A stretch of DNA of 64,000 nt from Mesohalobacter halotolerans (GCF_006120725.1 NZ_SWMU01000006.1:1-64000), one strand, 5' to 3'. Numbered from the stretch's first letter, positions 7,922-17,746 are shown. Made by a program: numbers and translations. The notes: generated by a model from the letters alone, not told the origin.

Positions 7922-7965
7922 TGTTGTTTGTCTTAGAGTTAATATTTGATTTTATAAATTTTGGA

Positions 7966-7995
7966 TAAATATAGAAAAAATATATATCCCACAAA
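7966..7995 (-). promoter_or_regulatory. Promoter of the exbB operon
   Basis: On the minus strand TTTG (7992-7995) is followed after 18 bases by TATATTTA (7966-7973), one base off the Bacteroidota -7 consensus TAnnTTTG. It lies 45 bases before the exbB start. Confidence 0.6.
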
Positions 7996-8123
7996 AAAAA
8001 ATTAAAAAGCCTCACCTGTTATCAAAAAACTTACTTGTTAAATAACCTCTATTTTTTATGTCTTTATACTAGACCATAAAATCGAATGCAAGCATTATGT
8101 TTATTAACTTTATTTTTGTTTTA

Positions 8124-10898
8124 TTATACTAATACTAATGAAAATATGATTTGATTTGAATCTAAAAAATCTGACACTTTATCTTTATAACGGACCTTCA
8201 TATTATGTCTTGAATCTGCCTTTATCTTTATCTTGTTATCTGTAATTTCAAACCTGTAGTTGATATTCTGAAATTTTATTTTTAATGACAAATTCTTCCA
8301 ATGTTTAGGCTTATTTGGGTTTAATTTAATTGTATTTCCCATTTTGATGCCGGCAAAGCAATTGTATATGAGATTAATGTTGCCCGCCATCACACCGCAG
8401 TGTATACCTTCTTCTGTAGTTCCACCTTGTATATCGTCAAAATCACTATTCAGGGCGTAGTGAAACCATTTACATAGATCATCATCACGGTTAGGAATTT
8501 CATCTAGTAAATAAGCATGTACAACATAGCTCAAAGTACTACCATGACTTGTCCTTTTAATGTAGTAATCAAAATTATTGATCAAAAATTGTTCTGGATT
8601 TTCCACATCATAGCCCAACTGATTTAATAGTGAAACGAGTTCTTCAGATTCTAAGAGATAAAATAACATCAACGTGTCTGCTTGTTTGGCAACTTTGTAA
8701 TGGTCTGGTGAATCGTTTTCAGATTTTAAAATGCGATCCATACGTCCTACATCGTCATATTTTTCTTTATAAAGCTGCCAATCTATCTCTTTAAGATCAA
8801 AATAGCCGTCAAATTGTTCAATGATATTATCTTTTATGCTTACAAATAGCTTGTTTTTGATATCATTCCAGTTGTGAGTATCTTCTTTAGAGCTAAAGTT
8901 TATTTTTTCTTTTACATCGGTACTTATTTTTGGTAGAAACTGAACGGCTTTGCTAAATAGCCAGGACACCATAATATTTGTATAAGCATTATCATCTATA
9001 CCGCCATCGGTTACAGGGTTTTCTGGATATTTTTCATGAAATTCATCTGGTCCCATAACACGGTAGATATGATATCTATTATCTGATTGGTTGTATCTGA
9101 CTTTAGACGCCCAATATCTTAATATTTCTAGAAGCATTTCTCCACCTTCATGAGATAAGAAGTCATCGTCTTGAGTGTGTTTATAATAGTTTATGATATT
9201 AAAGGCTACAGAAATACTGACATGTCTTTGCTTTCTACTCAAATCTGGATCCCATTCTTTTGACATAGGATTGTAATGGATTTCTTGTGTCTCTTCTTCA
9301 CCGGTGTCGGCAATTTGCCATGGAATTAAAGCACCTTCCTTGTTGTTTTTTTTGGCATGTCTTCTTGCAGCATCTAAGCGTCTATACCGATACATCATTA
9401 TAGATTTGGCAACCTCAGGATAGTTTTTAAAATAAAATGGCAGTATGAACAATTCGTCCCAAAAAATATGCCCTCTATAGGCTTCGCCGTGAAGGCCTCG
9501 GGCTGTTATACCGGCATCGATTTTTGTGTTGTTTGGTGATGCTGAACATATCAGATGGTAAAGTTGCATTCGAACGAGTTCTTGTGCATAACGATCGCCC
9601 GATATTTTAATATCAATATTATTCCAGATTTTAGACCATGCAGCTTTAGATTTTTTGAGACTTGTGTCGTAACTAACAAATTTCTTTTGACCATGAAATT
9701 GATTCCTGGACGTTTCTATATAAATTGTTCGTTCCAGTTCAAACCCCTGTTTTTTTTCCAGAGTTTTTTTAAATAAGAGCTTTGCAGTATTGTCTGCCAA
9801 TACCGGTTCTGAATGTTTAGCTAGTTGATTGTTGTGATAAACACATAAATTTATTTCAACATTTGAAGCTGTCGTCTCTGCTTTCAGGTTTATGTAGTTT
9901 TTATCAGCAAGGGTTTGTTTTACATCAAAATGATGGCCGTTTAGTTTTCGATAACGCGGTACCCCATAATTTATAATATCTCCATCTATAGAAGAAGACA
10001 ATTTGAGCTCTCCTTCAAAATTTAAGGGTACAATTTTAATGTTATGACCTAAAATGTGCATGTTGTGCATACCCGCAAATTGCTGACATGTATAGTGAAC
10101 TTGTCGGCCATCTTGGTGTTCGAGAGTCATCTTACGTGTGGCCTCTCCAGTTTTCATATTTAACCGATGTTCGCAGTTTATCAATTTTAGGTTTTTTGAA
10201 TGCCAATTCTCTGAATCGTCATCAAATTTAAATTCAATCAAGAAAGCATTAGGGATGTTGACAAAGTCATTATTGAATATTTCACGATCTGCAATTTTTG
10301 TAGGAACTTTATTAAATAAACCCGCTACATAGGTGCCCGGATAATGCGTGTCGTTATCGGCTTTTATAAAACTGATGGCATTGCGATGCCCGACAAAACC
10401 ATTTCCTACTGTGGTGAGTGTTTCTCTTAACTTTTCCTCTTCTTTGTCAAAGTGTTTATAAACTAAGCACCATTTTTCATATTCTAAGTGATTCTCAATC
10501 CAATTGTAAATGTCTTTTAATTTAACTTTGCTGATATGGTCTAAAACATCATCTGCATAATTATGATAAAAATCTTTTGGGTTATCGCCTATACCAAGGC
10601 AATGGGCAACACCTAACTTCCTGAAGTATTTTATGTTTTTGGGATCGTCGCTTATAAAGGCGGCTTCTTCAGGTGAAATATTATTTTGCTCAAATAATGT
10701 ATGGGATGTGTCGCTTTGATTATTATACCTTAAAGCTTTTATTTTATCATTTGTTTTATATTCTTCAAAAAATATCAAGTCCATTTCACTTAAAAAGAAA
10801 TAAACCTTAAAGTTTTCTTTTGAAATTGATTTGATCAATTTTTCAAAATTCGATTTATCAATTGTATTTAAAATAAATACGAAGTGTTTTATATTCAT
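8124..10898 (-). CDS. GH65 family glycoside phosphorylase/hydrolase with N-terminal degenerate HAD domain
   Basis: A 924-residue cytoplasmic enzyme. Residues 1-125 look like a HAD (beta-phosphoglucomutase-like) domain that keeps the late motif (AAFISDDPKNIKYFRKLGV, 79-97) but lacks the N-terminal DxD nucleophile, so it is probably inactive. Residues 140-924 are a full GH65 protein: N-terminal beta-sandwich, (alpha/alpha)6 barrel with ARGLHGEAYRGHIFWDEL (466-483), MGPDEFHE (615-622, Glu619 the likely general acid) and RTSHGSTLS, a motif typical of the phosphorolytic members. Family substrates are alpha-glucosides such as trehalose, trehalose-6-phosphate, maltose or kojibiose. It overlaps the upstream phosphatase-like gene by four bases (ATGA). 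Mycobacterial OtsB1 fuses HAD, T6P-phosphatase and GH65 domains in one chain, which links the pair to trehalose-type sugars. The exact substrate is unknown. Confidence 0.85.
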   Translation of the reverse strand: MNIKHFVFILNTIDKSNFEKLIKSISKENFKVYFFLSEMDLIFFEEYKTNDKIKALRYNNQSDTSHTLFEQNNISPEEAAFISDDPKNIKYFRKLGVAHCLGIGDNPKDFYHNYADDVLDHISKVKLKDIYNWIENHLEYEKWCLVYKHFDKEEEKLRETLTTVGNGFVGHRNAISFIKADNDTHYPGTYVAGLFNKVPTKIADREIFNNDFVNIPNAFLIEFKFDDDSENWHSKNLKLINCEHRLNMKTGEATRKMTLEHQDGRQVHYTCQQFAGMHNMHILGHNIKIVPLNFEGELKLSSSIDGDIINYGVPRYRKLNGHHFDVKQTLADKNYINLKAETTASNVEINLCVYHNNQLAKHSEPVLADNTAKLLFKKTLEKKQGFELERTIYIETSRNQFHGQKKFVSYDTSLKKSKAAWSKIWNNIDIKISGDRYAQELVRMQLYHLICSASPNNTKIDAGITARGLHGEAYRGHIFWDELFILPFYFKNYPEVAKSIMMYRYRRLDAARRHAKKNNKEGALIPWQIADTGEEETQEIHYNPMSKEWDPDLSRKQRHVSISVAFNIINYYKHTQDDDFLSHEGGEMLLEILRYWASKVRYNQSDNRYHIYRVMGPDEFHEKYPENPVTDGGIDDNAYTNIMVSWLFSKAVQFLPKISTDVKEKINFSSKEDTHNWNDIKNKLFVSIKDNIIEQFDGYFDLKEIDWQLYKEKYDDVGRMDRILKSENDSPDHYKVAKQADTLMLFYLLESEELVSLLNQLGYDVENPEQFLINNFDYYIKRTSHGSTLSYVVHAYLLDEIPNRDDDLCKWFHYALNSDFDDIQGGTTEEGIHCGVMAGNINLIYNCFAGIKMGNTIKLNPNKPKHWKNLSLKIKFQNINYRFEITDNKIKIKADSRHNMKVRYKDKVSDFLDSNQIIFSLVLV

Positions 10899-12100
10899 GT
10901 GTTTTTATTTTTTGAATATTGGTATAAAATTGACACTAATGCATCCGGGCTTGATACTATCAAGGCATCTTCACATTTTTCGTACACTTTTTGCTTTAAG
11001 TCATCGTCATTTGTCACAAAAATGCATGTCAATATAGCTTCCATTTCTTTTGCTGCATCAAGCATTGGCAAATCTGATGTGGTGTCACCACATATAAGCA
11101 CAGGTTGGTTTTTAAAATTATATTGTAAAGTATTTGCAATAAAACTTACGCCATGGCCCTTATTAAAATCTACTTTTTGACTGTCTTTTTCTTGAACAGT
11201 AAGCATGATCTCAAGGTCCTTGCCTGTATCTTCAAGTTTAAAATTTTCTTCTTCCGGATCTAAAGATTTTAGGATTTCATTGATTTTATCCTTTAGGTCT
11301 AAAGACTCATGTTGTGGAATAGAACCATTTTTATCTTGCCTTGCAAGTGTAGTTTGGCCAAATTTATACTGTAATCCAGATCCAATATATTTAAATGAGG
11401 AATATTTGGGCTTTTTAAGAAGATCTTCTATAGCTGAGTTGAGTTCATCTAATTGCTGTTGCTGTTGTTTTTCAATTGGATAATTAAAAGTTTTATTTTT
11501 AGTATCGACCAGCTCTCGTCCTTTAGATCCAGCCAAAGCATATTCGCCTTGAGGTTGAACAGAAATATCCAATAAGCCCAGATGATGAAGTGGCGCTGAA
11601 GTTAAAATCACACTTTCATCTTTAACACACTTGGAAAAACTTGACAAATACATCGCATTGTAGATAGATTGTACAGAGCTTTGATACCGCCCACAATAAT
11701 TGGAAACTGTGCCATCTCGGTCTGAGATAAAGTAGCTAAACGTTTTTTCCTTAAGAAATTTGAGTCCAGCTTTGAGGTCATTATCAAAATTCAGATTGAA
11801 CTCGCTTAAATGTTTGACTAACGCCTGTTGACCTTGCTTTAAGTAGATACGGTCTTTTTTTAAATCTCCCAACTCATAATATAATTCTAGAGAAATAAGT
11901 TTTTCATCATGGGTTTTCAATTGATATAAATCCTTTTTTTGGGGTATATTTTTAAGTTGGTTTTCAATTTTATCTAGCTGGACTAGATATTCACTATCAA
12001 TACCTTTTGATGGTGATTTTAATGTATTTACAATAGAAGCTCTAGTTTCTCGAAGTAGTCGCATTTGAGCGTAAAAATCAGCTAAATACTCTAATTTCAT
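10895..12100 (-). CDS. Trehalose-6-phosphate-phosphatase-like HAD hydrolase
   Basis: A 401-residue protein (start taken at ATG 12100, MKLEYLADFY; the frame is open to 12142 but that extension looks non-native). An N-terminal helical region (about 1-125) precedes a HAD core with SDRDGT (nucleophile motif), a threonine/serine motif (ILTSAP), and a late CGDTTSDLPML acid motif, the pattern of OtsB/Cof-type sugar phosphatases. A glutamine run (QQQQQ) lies in the cap region. It overlaps the HAD-GH65 gene by four bases, so the two are translationally coupled and probably handle the same phosphorylated disaccharide. No OtsA-type synthase is present in the window, so the substrate source is unseen. 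Assignment to trehalose is inference by domain partnership. Confidence 0.75.
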   Translation of the reverse strand: MKLEYLADFYAQMRLLRETRASIVNTLKSPSKGIDSEYLVQLDKIENQLKNIPQKKDLYQLKTHDEKLISLELYYELGDLKKDRIYLKQGQQALVKHLSEFNLNFDNDLKAGLKFLKEKTFSYFISDRDGTVSNYCGRYQSSVQSIYNAMYLSSFSKCVKDESVILTSAPLHHLGLLDISVQPQGEYALAGSKGRELVDTKNKTFNYPIEKQQQQQLDELNSAIEDLLKKPKYSSFKYIGSGLQYKFGQTTLARQDKNGSIPQHESLDLKDKINEILKSLDPEEENFKLEDTGKDLEIMLTVQEKDSQKVDFNKGHGVSFIANTLQYNFKNQPVLICGDTTSDLPMLDAAKEMEAILTCIFVTNDDDLKQKVYEKCEDALIVSSPDALVSILYQYSKNKNT

Positions 12101-12201
12101 TTTATAGCATTTTTTGATTTTTACTAATGTAGCAAAAAACAATGACTTTATTAGGCCTCCAAGTTTATTCTAGTATTATCATTTATTTGACCGAAATCTG
12201 A

Positions 12202-13320
12202 TCAACTTTTTAAAATATTTGCAAGATTTTTACCCATTTGGCTACCAATAGCAACACCCATACCACCAAGCCTAACTGCACAAAACACAAGAGGAGAAAC
12301 TTTTTTTAATATTGGCTTTTTCTGATTGCCAACACCCAGAATACCACTCCATTGGTGTTCAATTTCAAAACTTTGATCTGGTAAAATTACAGTAGATAAG
12401 AGTTCTTGTAGTTTTTTTTGAATGGTTTGGGTTAGTCTAAAATTGTCTATGGTTTCTTTTATTTTGTCCAAATGGCGTCCACCACCTAGTAAAATTCTTT
12501 GATCAATGTTTCTAAAGTAATAATAACCCTCATCCAGATGAAATGTCCCTTTAATATTTAGCGCCTTAACAGGTTTAGTAATTAAAACCTGATTTCTGGC
12601 AGGTTTAACTTTAAGCTTGAGTAATGAATTGGCAAAACCATTGGTCGCTATAAAAAGCTGTTTTGCTGTAAATTCAAAATTTGAAATTCTTATTTGCACT
12701 AAATTACCGTTATCACTAAAGGAGTCTACGTTGAGCCCATTCATGATTGTAATGTCTTGTTTTAATGCTTTACTGATAAGGTTTTTCATCATAGAGCCCG
12801 TATCAATTTGACCTTCAAAAGGATTGACTATAATTTCAGAAAGGCAATTCTTAAAACCAAAAGTTTGTTTTTGAATTTTAAAAACCTTGTCTTTAAAAAT
12901 AGGTTTAAGCCACTTATTGATTTTTTCCATTTGAGATTTACAAGTCTCTAACAAATCTTGATTATGGTTTAAAAATACTTCAAAACCAGCATTTTGTTGA
13001 TATTTGATTGCTCGATCGCCTAAAGTGTTCCTTAATAATTTTAAGCCTTCGTATCTTTGTTGTACCAGGTCAAAAAGGTCTTCTTCAGAATGCGTTTTTA
13101 GGTCAGACAACAATTCACTTAAACTACCAAAGCAAGCAAAACCAGCATTTTTTGTGCTAGCACCTTGAGGCAAAACACCCCTTTCTAATATGAGTATTTT
13201 GGCTTTGGGGTGTTGTCTTCTAAGCTCAAGTGCACAATTTACACCTACAATCCCACTGCCTACAATGCAAAAATCAACATTATCAAACCAAATCTTTTTT
13301 TCCCAATATGATAAGTTCAT
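12202..13320 (-). CDS. FAD-dependent oxidoreductase (DAO family)
   Basis: A 372-residue protein of the glycine oxidase / D-amino-acid dehydrogenase type. The FAD-binding Rossmann motif GSGIVG is at residues 22-27 after a short N-terminal extension, followed by ILERG, which binds the ribose, and ASTKNAGFACFG. The C-terminal GGMGVAIGSQMG is the second FAD contact of the family. Substrate not predictable; amine or amino-acid oxidation is the family role. It follows the DUF2007 gene by 16 bases and precedes the sugar-phosphatase gene by 101, so all four leftward genes may share a transcript, though a metabolic link is not obvious. Confidence 0.82.
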   Translation of the reverse strand: MNLSYWEKKIWFDNVDFCIVGSGIVGVNCALELRRQHPKAKILILERGVLPQGASTKNAGFACFGSLSELLSDLKTHSEEDLFDLVQQRYEGLKLLRNTLGDRAIKYQQNAGFEVFLNHNQDLLETCKSQMEKINKWLKPIFKDKVFKIQKQTFGFKNCLSEIIVNPFEGQIDTGSMMKNLISKALKQDITIMNGLNVDSFSDNGNLVQIRISNFEFTAKQLFIATNGFANSLLKLKVKPARNQVLITKPVKALNIKGTFHLDEGYYYFRNIDQRILLGGGRHLDKIKETIDNFRLTQTIQKKLQELLSTVILPDQSFEIEHQWSGILGVGNQKKPILKKVSPLVFCAVRLGGMGVAIGSQMGKNLANILKS

Positions 13321-13336
13321 TTAAAAACGGTTAATA

Positions 13337-13543
13337 TCAACTTTCAAAATACCCTTCCAGTAATTTTTGCGCTTTATCTTCATCGCTTTCGTTAACGTAA
13401 AACTCAATATCACCAAATACAGAGGCATAAGAAGAGTCTGTTTTATCAATGACCTCATGATGTAAATTGTTATTTTTAAAATAATTTTGAAGCCCCATCG
13501 ATTCTACAGAAGATTTTGTGCTAAAAATTCTAACTTTTGCCAT
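13337..13543 (-). CDS. DUF2007-type small protein
   Basis: A 68-residue cytoplasmic protein, beginning MAKVRIFST, with a central hydrophobic strand pattern and a C-terminal helix (DEDKAQKLLEGYFES). It fits the DUF2007 group of small proteins, described as possible signal-transducing or PII-like folds. No catalytic residues are visible. It heads the leftward group containing the FAD oxidoreductase, 16 bases away. Function unknown. Confidence 0.75.
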   Translation of the reverse strand: MAKVRIFSTKSSVESMGLQNYFKNNNLHHEVIDKTDSSYASVFGDIEFYVNESDEDKAQKLLEGYFES

Positions 13544-13657
13544 AGTTTTATTTTTAAACTAATATAGTGTTTTTAAATGTTGAACTCAACTTTTAGCATT
13601 TTTTTATGTCTCATAATAAACACAATTTTTAATTTTTAGCATTTAAAAACATTTGAT

Positions 13658-16171
13658 ATGCCTTATAAAGTTTTTACCCCATTCATATTCTTACTTCTAG
13701 CCTTTACATCAACAGCTCAAAATCACAGTCTTGACTATTTTTTACCAAAGGATGTATCTTATAATTCTGAGATACCTAAACCTAGTAAAGTCTTAGGGTT
13801 TGTACCAGGCGATTGGCATATCTCTCACGACAAGCTCGTCCAGTACATGTATACACTAGCTGAAGCCTCAGATCGAATACAAATTGAAAATCGCGGCTTT
13901 ACTTATGAAAAAAGGCCTTTGATATTGCTTACCGTTTCATCTCAAAAAAACCTCGCAAGACTGGATGAGATTAAGCGTAATCGTCAGGTTTTAACTGACA
14001 GCCAGCTGAACAAGGCCGATTTTGATAATTTACCTGTAGTCGTTAATCAGGGATTTTCTGTTCACGGCAACGAACCTAGCGGCGCCAATGCTGCTGTTGT
14101 TTTAGCCTACTATTTGGCTGCAGCCGAAGGTAAAAGTATTGAAAACCTCTTAAATCAAACCGTAATTTTATTGGATCCAAGTTTTAATCCTGATGGGATT
14201 CAACGTTTTGCACATTGGACAAATTCAAACCGTAGTACAAATGTAAACCCAGACCCTAGAGACAGAGAGTTTGATGAAACTTGGCCCGGTGGTCGGACCA
14301 ATCATTATTGGTTTGACCTTAATCGCGACTGGCTACCCATACAGCTTCCTGAAAGTCAAGCCAGAATTAAGACCTTTTACGAATGGCGACCAAATATTCT
14401 CACAGACCATCATGAAATGGGTTCAAATTCAACCTTCTTTTTTCAGCCAGGTATTCCACAACGCACAAATCCTTTAACACCACAGCTCAATCAAGATTTA
14501 ACTGAAAAGATTGGCAACTTTCATGCTAGCGCTTTAGATAGTATTGGGAGTTTATACTATTCTAAAGAAAGTTTTGATGATTTTTACTATGGTAAAGGTT
14601 CAACCTTTCCTGATGTTAATGGAAGCATAGGTATTTTGTTTGAACAAGCGAGTTCCCGTGGTAGTGCGCAAGAAACTGTAAATGGTATTTTGGCGTTTAA
14701 GTTTACCATCAAAAATCAGTTTACTACAGCATTATCTACTCTAGAAGCAGCGCAAAATCTAAAAAATGACATTTTAAAACTTCAAGACAAATTTTACCAT
14801 GACGCCTTAAAAGAAACCTCAAAAGACTACTATGTTTTTGCTAAGGAAACTAATCCTTTTTTAGCCAAAACACTTCACAAAGTTTTATATCAACACCAAA
14901 TTGAAACCTACCATTTAGCTAATGAAATAGAAATAGAGGGTCAAGAATTCAAGCCTCTACAAAGCGTTGTAGTCCCTTCAAGGCAAGCTCAAGCTAAACT
15001 GATTAAAGCCATGTTCAAATCTAGAACATCTTTTAAAGACAGTATATTTTACGATGTTTCTGCTTGGGACTTTAACCATGCTTTTGGTGTTGATTTTGCC
15101 AAGACAAAATCTTTAGAATTGGGAGAAAAATATAATACAGTTAAGCCTTTTAAGCCCAAAGGCCTTTCAAAAAGTTCATATGCTTATGCTATACGATGGA
15201 GCGACTTTAATGCCCCTCAGTTAGCTTACAAACTGCAAGACAAAGGCTTAAGACTTAAAGTTGCTCAAAAACCTTTTGAGCTCAAAGGCATAAAATTTAG
15301 CTACGGTACATTAATCTTACACGTGGCCAATCAAAAGCTTGATGCTGACCAAATTTATAACCTCATCAGCGGTTGGAGTCAAAATCTAGGCGTTGAAGTG
15401 AGAGGTCTTTCAACTGGCTTAACTTCTGGTATAAATCTAGGAAGCCCTAACATGAAAGCACTCACACAGCCCAAAATCGCACTGATGGTGGGCGATGGCA
15501 TTAGGTCGTACGATGCGGGAGAGGTATGGCATTTACTCGACGCTAGGCTTGAAATTCCAGTGACAAAACTCGATACTAAAAATTTTAGATCCCGTAATTT
15601 AAGTAAATATTCCCATTTAATTATTCCAAGTTCTTATGGGCGTCTTTTATCTGAATCAGAAATTAAAGAGCTTAAGTCATGGGTAAAACAAGGTGGAACC
15701 ATAATTGGCTACAGAAATACTTTAAAATGGTTAAACAATTCTGGGTTTATCAATTTAGAATTTAAATCTGATAGCCTAAGCGCCAAAAATATCAATTTTG
15801 AAGACCGCTCAAAATTATATGGTTCTAGACAAATTGGTGGTGCTATTTTTGAAGCTAAAATTGATCGGACGCATCCTATTAATTTTGGGTATGATAGAGA
15901 TAAAATCGCCTTGTTTAGAAATACCGAATTGTTTGTGAAACCGCATCGCTTAAGCTATAAAAACCCTATAAAATACACCGAAAATCCATTGTTAAGTGGT
16001 TACATCAATGATAGTAATTTAAAATTGCTTCAAGACAGTGTCCCTTTTCAAACCTCTGGGTTAGGACGCGGTCAAGTCATTGTTTTTACTGACAATACTA
16101 ATTTTAGAGGGTTTTGGCTCGGAAGTATGAGATTACTTATGAATAGTATTTATTTTTCTAATCTAATGTAG
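13658..16171 (+). CDS. Exported M14-family zinc carboxypeptidase
   Basis: An 837-residue secreted or periplasmic metallopeptidase. Signal peptide at 1-20 (ends TSTAQ). Zinc ligands of the M14 family are visible: HGNE (His136, Glu139) and a later histidine in DHHEMG (His261/262). FDLNRDW (residues 229-235) carries the substrate-carboxylate-binding Asn-Arg. The catalytic glutamate is probably that of LFEQASSRG near residue 327. After the peptidase domain (to about 360) a long C-terminal part includes an alpha/beta segment (ALMVGDGIRSY ... GGTIIGYRN) like a class I glutamine-amidotransferase fold, a known companion of this M14 subgroup. It stands alone, divergent from the DUF2007 operon. Likely role: degrading external peptides. 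Confidence 0.88.
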   Translation: MPYKVFTPFIFLLLAFTSTAQNHSLDYFLPKDVSYNSEIPKPSKVLGFVPGDWHISHDKLVQYMYTLAEASDRIQIENRGFTYEKRPLILLTVSSQKNLARLDEIKRNRQVLTDSQLNKADFDNLPVVVNQGFSVHGNEPSGANAAVVLAYYLAAAEGKSIENLLNQTVILLDPSFNPDGIQRFAHWTNSNRSTNVNPDPRDREFDETWPGGRTNHYWFDLNRDWLPIQLPESQARIKTFYEWRPNILTDHHEMGSNSTFFFQPGIPQRTNPLTPQLNQDLTEKIGNFHASALDSIGSLYYSKESFDDFYYGKGSTFPDVNGSIGILFEQASSRGSAQETVNGILAFKFTIKNQFTTALSTLEAAQNLKNDILKLQDKFYHDALKETSKDYYVFAKETNPFLAKTLHKVLYQHQIETYHLANEIEIEGQEFKPLQSVVVPSRQAQAKLIKAMFKSRTSFKDSIFYDVSAWDFNHAFGVDFAKTKSLELGEKYNTVKPFKPKGLSKSSYAYAIRWSDFNAPQLAYKLQDKGLRLKVAQKPFELKGIKFSYGTLILHVANQKLDADQIYNLISGWSQNLGVEVRGLSTGLTSGINLGSPNMKALTQPKIALMVGDGIRSYDAGEVWHLLDARLEIPVTKLDTKNFRSRNLSKYSHLIIPSSYGRLLSESEIKELKSWVKQGGTIIGYRNTLKWLNNSGFINLEFKSDSLSAKNINFEDRSKLYGSRQIGGAIFEAKIDRTHPINFGYDRDKIALFRNTELFVKPHRLSYKNPIKYTENPLLSGYINDSNLKLLQDSVPFQTSGLGRGQVIVFTDNTNFRGFWLGSMRLLMNSIYFSNLM

Positions 16172-16250
16172 CTCTAATAACTCATAAAGTTACTCACTTA
16201 ATATCAAGATTTTATTATATTTATTAATTGTATCTTCTAAAATTAAGCAT

Positions 16251-16853
16251 ATGAAATTTTATAATAAGATTAAATGGGTACTTGGTATTACAATGATATT
16301 TGTATTGGTTATCACAACAAACCTAATCGACCGAAATAACTTTGTAAGGGTAAAAGATTCTGTTGTCAATATTTACGAAGATCGATTAGTCGCAAAAAAT
16401 TTGATTTACAAAATTTCAAAAGCAATTCATAAAAAAGAATTAGCCATTTTAAAAAATGACACAACTTTTTATCAGGTTGATAATAGAGGGATAAATCAAA
16501 ACATAAAATCAAATATTGAAAGCTTTGAGCAAACAAAACTCACGCTTGAAGAAGCAGACATTTTTAAAGATTTAAAAAGTGATTTAGAACAACTAAAAGG
16601 TGTAGAAAAAAAGTACATCAACCAAAAGTTTAAAAATAATTCAAAAATACTCAACCTCTTAAGCAACATCAATAGCAAACTTGACGATTTAGCAAATATT
16701 CAACTCAATGAAGGAAGCCGACAGATGAGTATTTCTAAAAAAGCGATTGAAAACGTTGAGTTATTTACGCAATTAGAAATTTACTTTTTGATTGGCCTTG
16801 CTATACTAATCCAGATAATTATTATTTACAGACCCGGTAACTCAAAAAAATAA
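16251..16853 (+). CDS. Sensor-like membrane protein with four-helix-bundle periplasmic domain
   Basis: A 200-residue protein with one membrane helix at about 9-27, a long helical periplasmic domain (about 30-175) and a second helix near 176-194, ending with a short basic tail. This matches the layout of the 4HB_MCP-type ligand-binding domain of chemoreceptors, but the HAMP and signalling domains are missing, so it cannot act alone as a receptor. It lies 68 bases upstream of folP. Function unknown. Confidence 0.7.
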   Translation: MKFYNKIKWVLGITMIFVLVITTNLIDRNNFVRVKDSVVNIYEDRLVAKNLIYKISKAIHKKELAILKNDTTFYQVDNRGINQNIKSNIESFEQTKLTLEEADIFKDLKSDLEQLKGVEKKYINQKFKNNSKILNLLSNINSKLDDLANIQLNEGSRQMSISKKAIENVELFTQLEIYFLIGLAILIQIIIIYRPGNSKK

Positions 16854-16921
16854 ATTTGACTTTTGAATTCAAGAGTCCAAGAACATGAATCTGCAATTTA
16901 AAATTAAATTCTATTAAAACT

Positions 16922-17743
16922 ATGACTATTAATTGTAAAGGGCAGCTCATCGATTTACAAACACCCAAAGTCATGGGTATTCTTAACATTACTCCGGATT
17001 CTTTTTACGACGGAGGTTCATACCAAGCTGATAAAGCCATTTTAAATCAAGTAGATAAAATGCTCAGCGAAGGCGCTACGTTTATCGATGTTGGTGCCTA
17101 TAGTTCAAGGCCTGGAGCAGATGATATCTCTACTGATGAAGAACTCAAACGCTTAATTCCTGTCCTTAAACTATTAAATACAAATTTTAAAGAAAACATT
17201 TTAATTTCTGTCGACACGTTTAGAAGCAAAGTTGCAGAAGAAGCCTTGGCACATGGTGTAGCGATGATCAACGATATTTCTGCCGGACAACTAGACGACA
17301 ACATAATAGATGTTGTTGCTAAAAATCAAGTACCCTACGTCATGATGCATATGAAAGGAAATCCACAAACTATGAAGTCATTGGCAAATTATAAAGATGT
17401 TGTCCTTGAAGTAAAATCATATTTCTCAAAAAAAATAAAGCTCCTTCGTGAAAAAGGGATTAATGATATTATCTTAGATCCCGGATTTGGCTTTGCAAAA
17501 ACTATTGAACACAATTTTGAAATGCTCAATAAATTTGAATTGTTCAAAGCGTTTGATCTACCTCTACTATGTGGTATTTCTAGAAAGTCCATGATTTATA
17601 AGACCTTAAACACTAGTGCAGACAAAGCATTAAATGGAACTACGGCTTTAAATAGTCTGGCGCTTTACAAAGGGGCTAACATCTTGAGAGTTCATGATGT
17701 CAAAGAAGCCGTAGAATGCGTTAATCTGATAAGTAAAATTTAA
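16922..17743 (+). CDS. folP: Dihydropteroate synthase
   Basis: Condenses p-aminobenzoate with 6-hydroxymethyl-7,8-dihydropterin diphosphate in folate synthesis; cytoplasmic TIM barrel of 273 residues. Signature motifs are present in order: GILNITPDSFYDGG, DVGAYSSRPGA, the central MMHMKG, LDPGFGFAKT, GISRKSM and the C-terminal RVHDVKEA. Length is normal. It ends at a strong bidirectional hairpin shared with the convergent zinc-peptidase gene. The diadenylate cyclase gene often found next to folP in this group is not adjacent here. Confidence 0.96.
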   Translation: MTINCKGQLIDLQTPKVMGILNITPDSFYDGGSYQADKAILNQVDKMLSEGATFIDVGAYSSRPGADDISTDEELKRLIPVLKLLNTNFKENILISVDTFRSKVAEEALAHGVAMINDISAGQLDDNIIDVVAKNQVPYVMMHMKGNPQTMKSLANYKDVVLEVKSYFSKKIKLLREKGINDIILDPGFGFAKTIEHNFEMLNKFELFKAFDLPLLCGISRKSMIYKTLNTSADKALNGTTALNSLALYKGANILRVHDVKEAVECVNLISKI

Positions 17744-17746
17744 AAA

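Noticed and set aside
10884-11180. Plus-strand frame over the sugar-phosphatase gene end
   Set aside because: Antisense to a coupled gene pair with clear motifs; composition is that of a reverse shadow.
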